A stretch of DNA of 7,606 bases from positions 1-7,606 of the forward strand of contig QGUS01000070.1 of NCBI GenBank assembly GCA_003242515.1. Direction: 5' to 3'. The notes beneath the pieces were generated by a model, which was not told the origin of the DNA, did not search any database, and saw only the letters and a list, made by a program, of their open reading frames with translations. Shown here one piece after another: positions 5,773 through 7,606 of the stretch. Position numbers and translations under genes: made by a program. Origin of the DNA: Actinomycetota bacterium. GTDB taxonomy: Bacteria; Actinomycetota; Acidimicrobiia; Spongiisociales; ZC4RG35. Each line of letters begins with the position of its first letter. Position 1 is the stretch's first letter.

Positions 5773-6437
5773 GCATCGAAGCCCGGCTCGGCCACACCTT
5801 CGCCGACCGGGACCTCCTGCTACTCGCACTCACCCATCGCTCCGTCAGCGCAGACGACCCCGGCCGGGCCGACAACGAGCGCCTCGAGTTCCTCGGTGAC
5901 GCCGTGCTGCAGCTGGTGATCACCGAGCGCCTCTACCAGGATTACCCGCAGTTCCCCGAGGGCCAGATGGCGAAGATCCGGGCCGCCCTGGTCAGCCGTC
6001 CCACGCTCGCCGAGATCGCCAGGACGATCGATCTCGGCGCCTACCTGGAGCTGTCGCCCAGCGAGGAGCGCTCCGGTGGCCGGGGCAAGGACTCGATACT
6101 CGCCAACGCCATGGAGGCCGTGATCGGCGCCGTCTACCTGGACGCAGGCCTGGAGGTCGCCGGGCGGATGATCCTCGACCTCTGGGGCGGGAGGATCGAG
6201 GACCGGGCCCGCCAGCCGGGCATCAAGGACTACAAGACCCGCCTCCAGGAGGTGCTGGCCCAGGCCGGCAAGCGCCCGGCCTACGAGGTCACGGGGTCGG
6301 GGCCGGACCACGACCGCTGGTTCGTGGCCGAAGTTGTCATCGACGGCGAGGTCATGGGCAGGGGCGAGGGCCGCTCCAAGAAAGAGGCGGAGCAGGGCGC
6401 CGCCGAGGAGGCCCTCCGCCGGCTCGCTCAGAGCTGA
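5769..6437 (+). CDS. rnc: Ribonuclease III
   Basis: RNase III cuts double-stranded RNA, including the 16S and 23S precursors, and trims mRNAs. The 222-residue protein has the two expected domains. The catalytic domain (about 1-148) contains the signature NERLEFLGDAVL (36-47) with E37, E40 and D44. The second acidic patch, ILANAMEAVIGAVYLDAG (110-127), carries E116. The double-stranded-RNA-binding domain (about 153-220) contains DYKTRLQE, the exposed turn GSGPDHDRWF and GRSKKEAEQGAAEEAL. One oddity: by alignment to the E. coli enzyme, residue 113 is Asn where a metal-contacting Asp (E. coli D114) is usual; the essential D44 and E116 are present, so activity is still likely. The start is fixed by the ATGA overlap with plsX. 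The 3' end overlaps the opposite-strand membrane gene by 10 bp, leaving no room for a terminator. Confidence 0.97.
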   Translation: MSIEARLGHTFADRDLLLLALTHRSVSADDPGRADNERLEFLGDAVLQLVITERLYQDYPQFPEGQMAKIRAALVSRPTLAEIARTIDLGAYLELSPSEERSGGRGKDSILANAMEAVIGAVYLDAGLEVAGRMILDLWGGRIEDRARQPGIKDYKTRLQEVLAQAGKRPAYEVTGSGPDHDRWFVAEVVIDGEVMGRGEGRSKKEAEQGAAEEALRRLAQS

Positions 6438-7312
6438 GCGACCAGCAGCACTTCCTTGCGGGCCCGCAGGTCCAGGTACCAGCTGGTGAACATCACGCCC
6501 ATCGCCGCCACGATCGGTCCCTGGGCCAGGACGCCGAGCAGCGAGGCGATCGGGGTGGCGCCGCCGCCACCGGCCGCGGTGACGGGGATGGCCACCAGCT
6601 GGATCAGGTTCACGGCGATGATCCCGAGCATCGCCACCACCAGCAGGAACCCCAGGGTGGCCCACCAACGGCCCCTGACCAGGGCGGCGCTGCGTCGGAT
6701 CGAGGCGAAGACCCCCTTCTCCTCCACGGAGGCGACCGGGGTCACCATCGACATGGACACGGCCAGCCAGATCCCCGGGCCGGTGAAGGCGAAGAGGAGG
6801 ACGGTGCCGGCGAACTCTGCGGTGGGGTTGGGGAAGGCGACGATGGTCGCCGGGATGCTCCACACCGTGTACCCGATCAGGAAGAGACCGAACGCGGCGG
6901 CCGCGGACAGGACGGTGGCCGCGGCGGCGACGGGGTAGCGGCGGAGCACCCTCTGCAGGGAGGCCCGGCCGGTGGGCTGTTCCCGGACCGACGCGATCAC
7001 GACGCGGTGGCAGAAGAGGAACACGAGGACGGACGCGAGGAGCTGCACGACCATCGTGACCACCGCGGCGGTGACGAACGGCCGGGCCCGCTCCCAGAAC
7101 TCCGCGGCGGGGAGACCGGCCAGGGTCTCCGGCTCGAGGAGGATGGCCTCCACGAACTCGAGTGCCCCCGGGATGGAGTAGGCCGCCCAGGACGCCAGCG
7201 CCGCTGGCACGAACACGGCGATGGAGACCGGGACGAGGGTCTTCCAGGTGCGGCCGAGGACGGCCATGGCGTCGGCGACGATCAGCCCGAACGGCCGGGG
7301 GAGTATCCGCAT
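6428..7312 (-). CDS. Uncharacterised multi-pass membrane protein
   Basis: Read from the ATG at 7312, this gives a 294-residue very hydrophobic protein with about six likely membrane segments, near residues 25-47, 79-103, 128-150, 168-190, 217-245 and 255-278. It has no enzyme motif that I can see. The hydrophilic loop SVEEKGVFASIRRSAALVRGRWW (195-217) and the ending WYLDLRARKEVLL (278-290) resemble a widespread group of membrane proteins. That group is annotated as glycerophosphodiester phosphodiesterase membrane domain or DUF-type proteins, with a P-E-rSa-LvrGrWW pattern and a C-terminal YxDLRxRKE. This family placement is from memory of the pattern and carries no function. The frame stays open upstream to an ATG at 7465, but that start would overlap mutM and add an Arg/Ser-rich, unnatural N-terminus. 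No Shine-Dalgarno sequence precedes the 7312 start, suggesting a leaderless or nearly leaderless mRNA. It interrupts the usual rnc-mutM junction and is antisense to it. Confidence 0.8.
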   Translation of the reverse strand: MRILPRPFGLIVADAMAVLGRTWKTLVPVSIAVFVPAALASWAAYSIPGALEFVEAILLEPETLAGLPAAEFWERARPFVTAAVVTMVVQLLASVLVFLFCHRVVIASVREQPTGRASLQRVLRRYPVAAAATVLSAAAAFGLFLIGYTVWSIPATIVAFPNPTAEFAGTVLLFAFTGPGIWLAVSMSMVTPVASVEEKGVFASIRRSAALVRGRWWATLGFLLVVAMLGIIAVNLIQLVAIPVTAAGGGGATPIASLLGVLAQGPIVAAMGVMFTSWYLDLRARKEVLLVAQL

Positions 7313-7355
7313 TCGGGGGGTTACCGTAATCCGGCGCCCCCCACCAGGAGATGTG
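7313..7355. promoter_or_regulatory. Divergent promoter region between the membrane gene and mutM, with dyads
   Basis: Only 43 bp separate the two divergent starts, so promoters must overlap. TTACCGTAA (7321-7329) is a dyad of TTAC and GTAA around a central C. It offers TACCGT (7322-7327) as a -10 box for mutM and TACGGT (7328-7323 on the minus strand) for the membrane gene. A G6 run (7315-7320) and a C6 run (7337-7342) flank it as inverted repeats 16 bp apart. The second -10 box would start transcription within a few bases of the membrane gene ATG, fitting its lack of a ribosome site. The promoter roles are inferred; the repeats are plain in the sequence. Confidence 0.4.
7346..7350 (+). promoter_or_regulatory. 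Ribosome binding site that selects the TTG start of mutM
   Basis: AGGAG lies 5 nt before TTG at 7356. An ATG at 7351 is out of frame and a GTG at 7353 would put an extra residue before the catalytic proline, so this site together with the protein N-terminus favours TTG. Confidence 0.65.
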
Positions 7356-7606
7356 TTGCCCGAACTGCCCGAGGTAGAGACCACCCGACGCCATCTCGAG
7401 CCCGTGCTCGTGGGCCGGGTGATCGAGCGGGCCGAGGTCACCCATCCCCGCACCGCCCGGCGCAACGCGTCGACCCGGGAGGTCGAGGAGCGGCTCGCCG
7501 GACGGAGGGTCCTGGCGCTGCGCCGCCACGGGAAGTTCCTCGTCGGCGACCTCGACGACGGCTGGACGCTGATCGCCCACCTCGGAATGTCCGGCCGCTT
7601 CCCTAA
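7356..7606 (+). CDS. mutM: Formamidopyrimidine-DNA glycosylase (MutM/Fpg), 5' part
   Basis: Fpg removes oxidised purines such as 8-oxoguanine and nicks the abasic site. The first 83 residues are in the window; the rest, including the helix-two-turn-helix and zinc finger, lies beyond. Seen: MPELPEVETTRRHLEP, where Pro2 becomes the N-terminal catalytic nucleophile after Met removal and Glu3 is the catalytic acid. RRHGKFLV (56-63) carries the DNA-binding Lys60, and HLGMSG (75-80) carries the Met that fills the gap left by the flipped base. The start must be TTG at 7356, since the catalytic proline has to follow the initiator directly. The last bases TAA are not an in-frame stop. In actinobacteria mutM usually follows rnc directly; here a reverse-strand gene intervenes, so it has its own promoter region. 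Confidence 0.95.
   Translation, partial: MPELPEVETTRRHLEPVLVGRVIERAEVTHPRTARRNASTREVEERLAGRRVLALRRHGKFLVGDLDDGWTLIAHLGMSGRFP

Noticed and set aside
7315..7342. G6/C6 inverted repeat as a rho-independent terminator
   Set aside because: No T-tract follows on either strand and it lies between two divergent starts, where a terminator is not expected.
7313..7465. Longer N-terminus of the membrane protein from ATG at 7465
   Set aside because: The added 51 residues are Arg/Ser/Thr-rich, overlap the mutM coding region and its ribosome site, and lack family character; MRILPRPFG at 7312 is a natural start.
5820..7580. 586-codon open frame on the minus strand across rnc, the membrane gene and mutM
   Set aside because: It is a shadow frame in GC-rich DNA, rich in Arg, Pro and Gly, without family motifs, and it overlaps three genes with clear motifs.
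7007..7606. Plus-strand open frame opposite the membrane gene and running through mutM
   Set aside because: Composition is Arg/Gly/Pro/Glu without motifs, and mutM in another frame is unmistakable.
7604..7606. Terminal TAA as the stop of mutM
   Set aside because: It is out of frame (the frame reads CCT AA) and the protein would lack more than half of its domains; the gene simply runs off the window.

Overview
The window is a very GC-rich (roughly 70 % by eye) chromosomal segment of housekeeping genes. The gene order is recG-rsmD-coaD-(coiled-coil division protein)-yceD-rpmF-plsX-rnc-mutM, with rpmB divergent at the left edge. This arrangement, the TTG starts and the SepIVA-like coiled-coil protein next to yceD point to an actinomycete-type bacterium. 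A deep-branching class such as Acidimicrobiia is my guess, but nothing here fixes the lineage. I see no mobile element, CRISPR array, tRNA or rRNA.

Left edge (1-288): the minus-strand start of rpmB (L28), running off the window, with what looks like a frameshift and degraded sequence in the last ~50 bases. A short divergent promoter region follows. First plus-strand block (289-3999): recG, rsmD, coaD and a SepIVA/DivIVA-like protein, each joined to the next by an ATGA stop/start overlap, so probably one translationally coupled operon. A 113-bp gap (4000-4112) can be folded into a multi-branch RNA whose closing stem covers the region just before the yceD start. Second block (4113-6437): yceD (DUF177), rpmF (L32), plsX and rnc, again tightly packed. 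Right end (6428-7606): a minus-strand multi-pass membrane protein gene converges on rnc with a 10-bp overlap. A 43-bp divergent promoter region separates it from mutM, which is cut by the window end.

The genes cover recombination and fork rescue (RecG), rRNA modification, processing and ribosome assembly (RsmD, YceD, L32, RNase III, L28), coenzyme A synthesis (CoaD) and the first step of phospholipid acylation (PlsX). A septation-type coiled-coil protein and oxidised-base repair (MutM) complete the set. It is a growth cluster linking ribosome production, membrane lipid supply and division. I did not find a wholly new system. The best leads are the structured leader before yceD, the compact SepIVA-like protein, the membrane gene placed antisense between rnc and mutM, and an Asn at a normally acidic metal-site position of RNase III.
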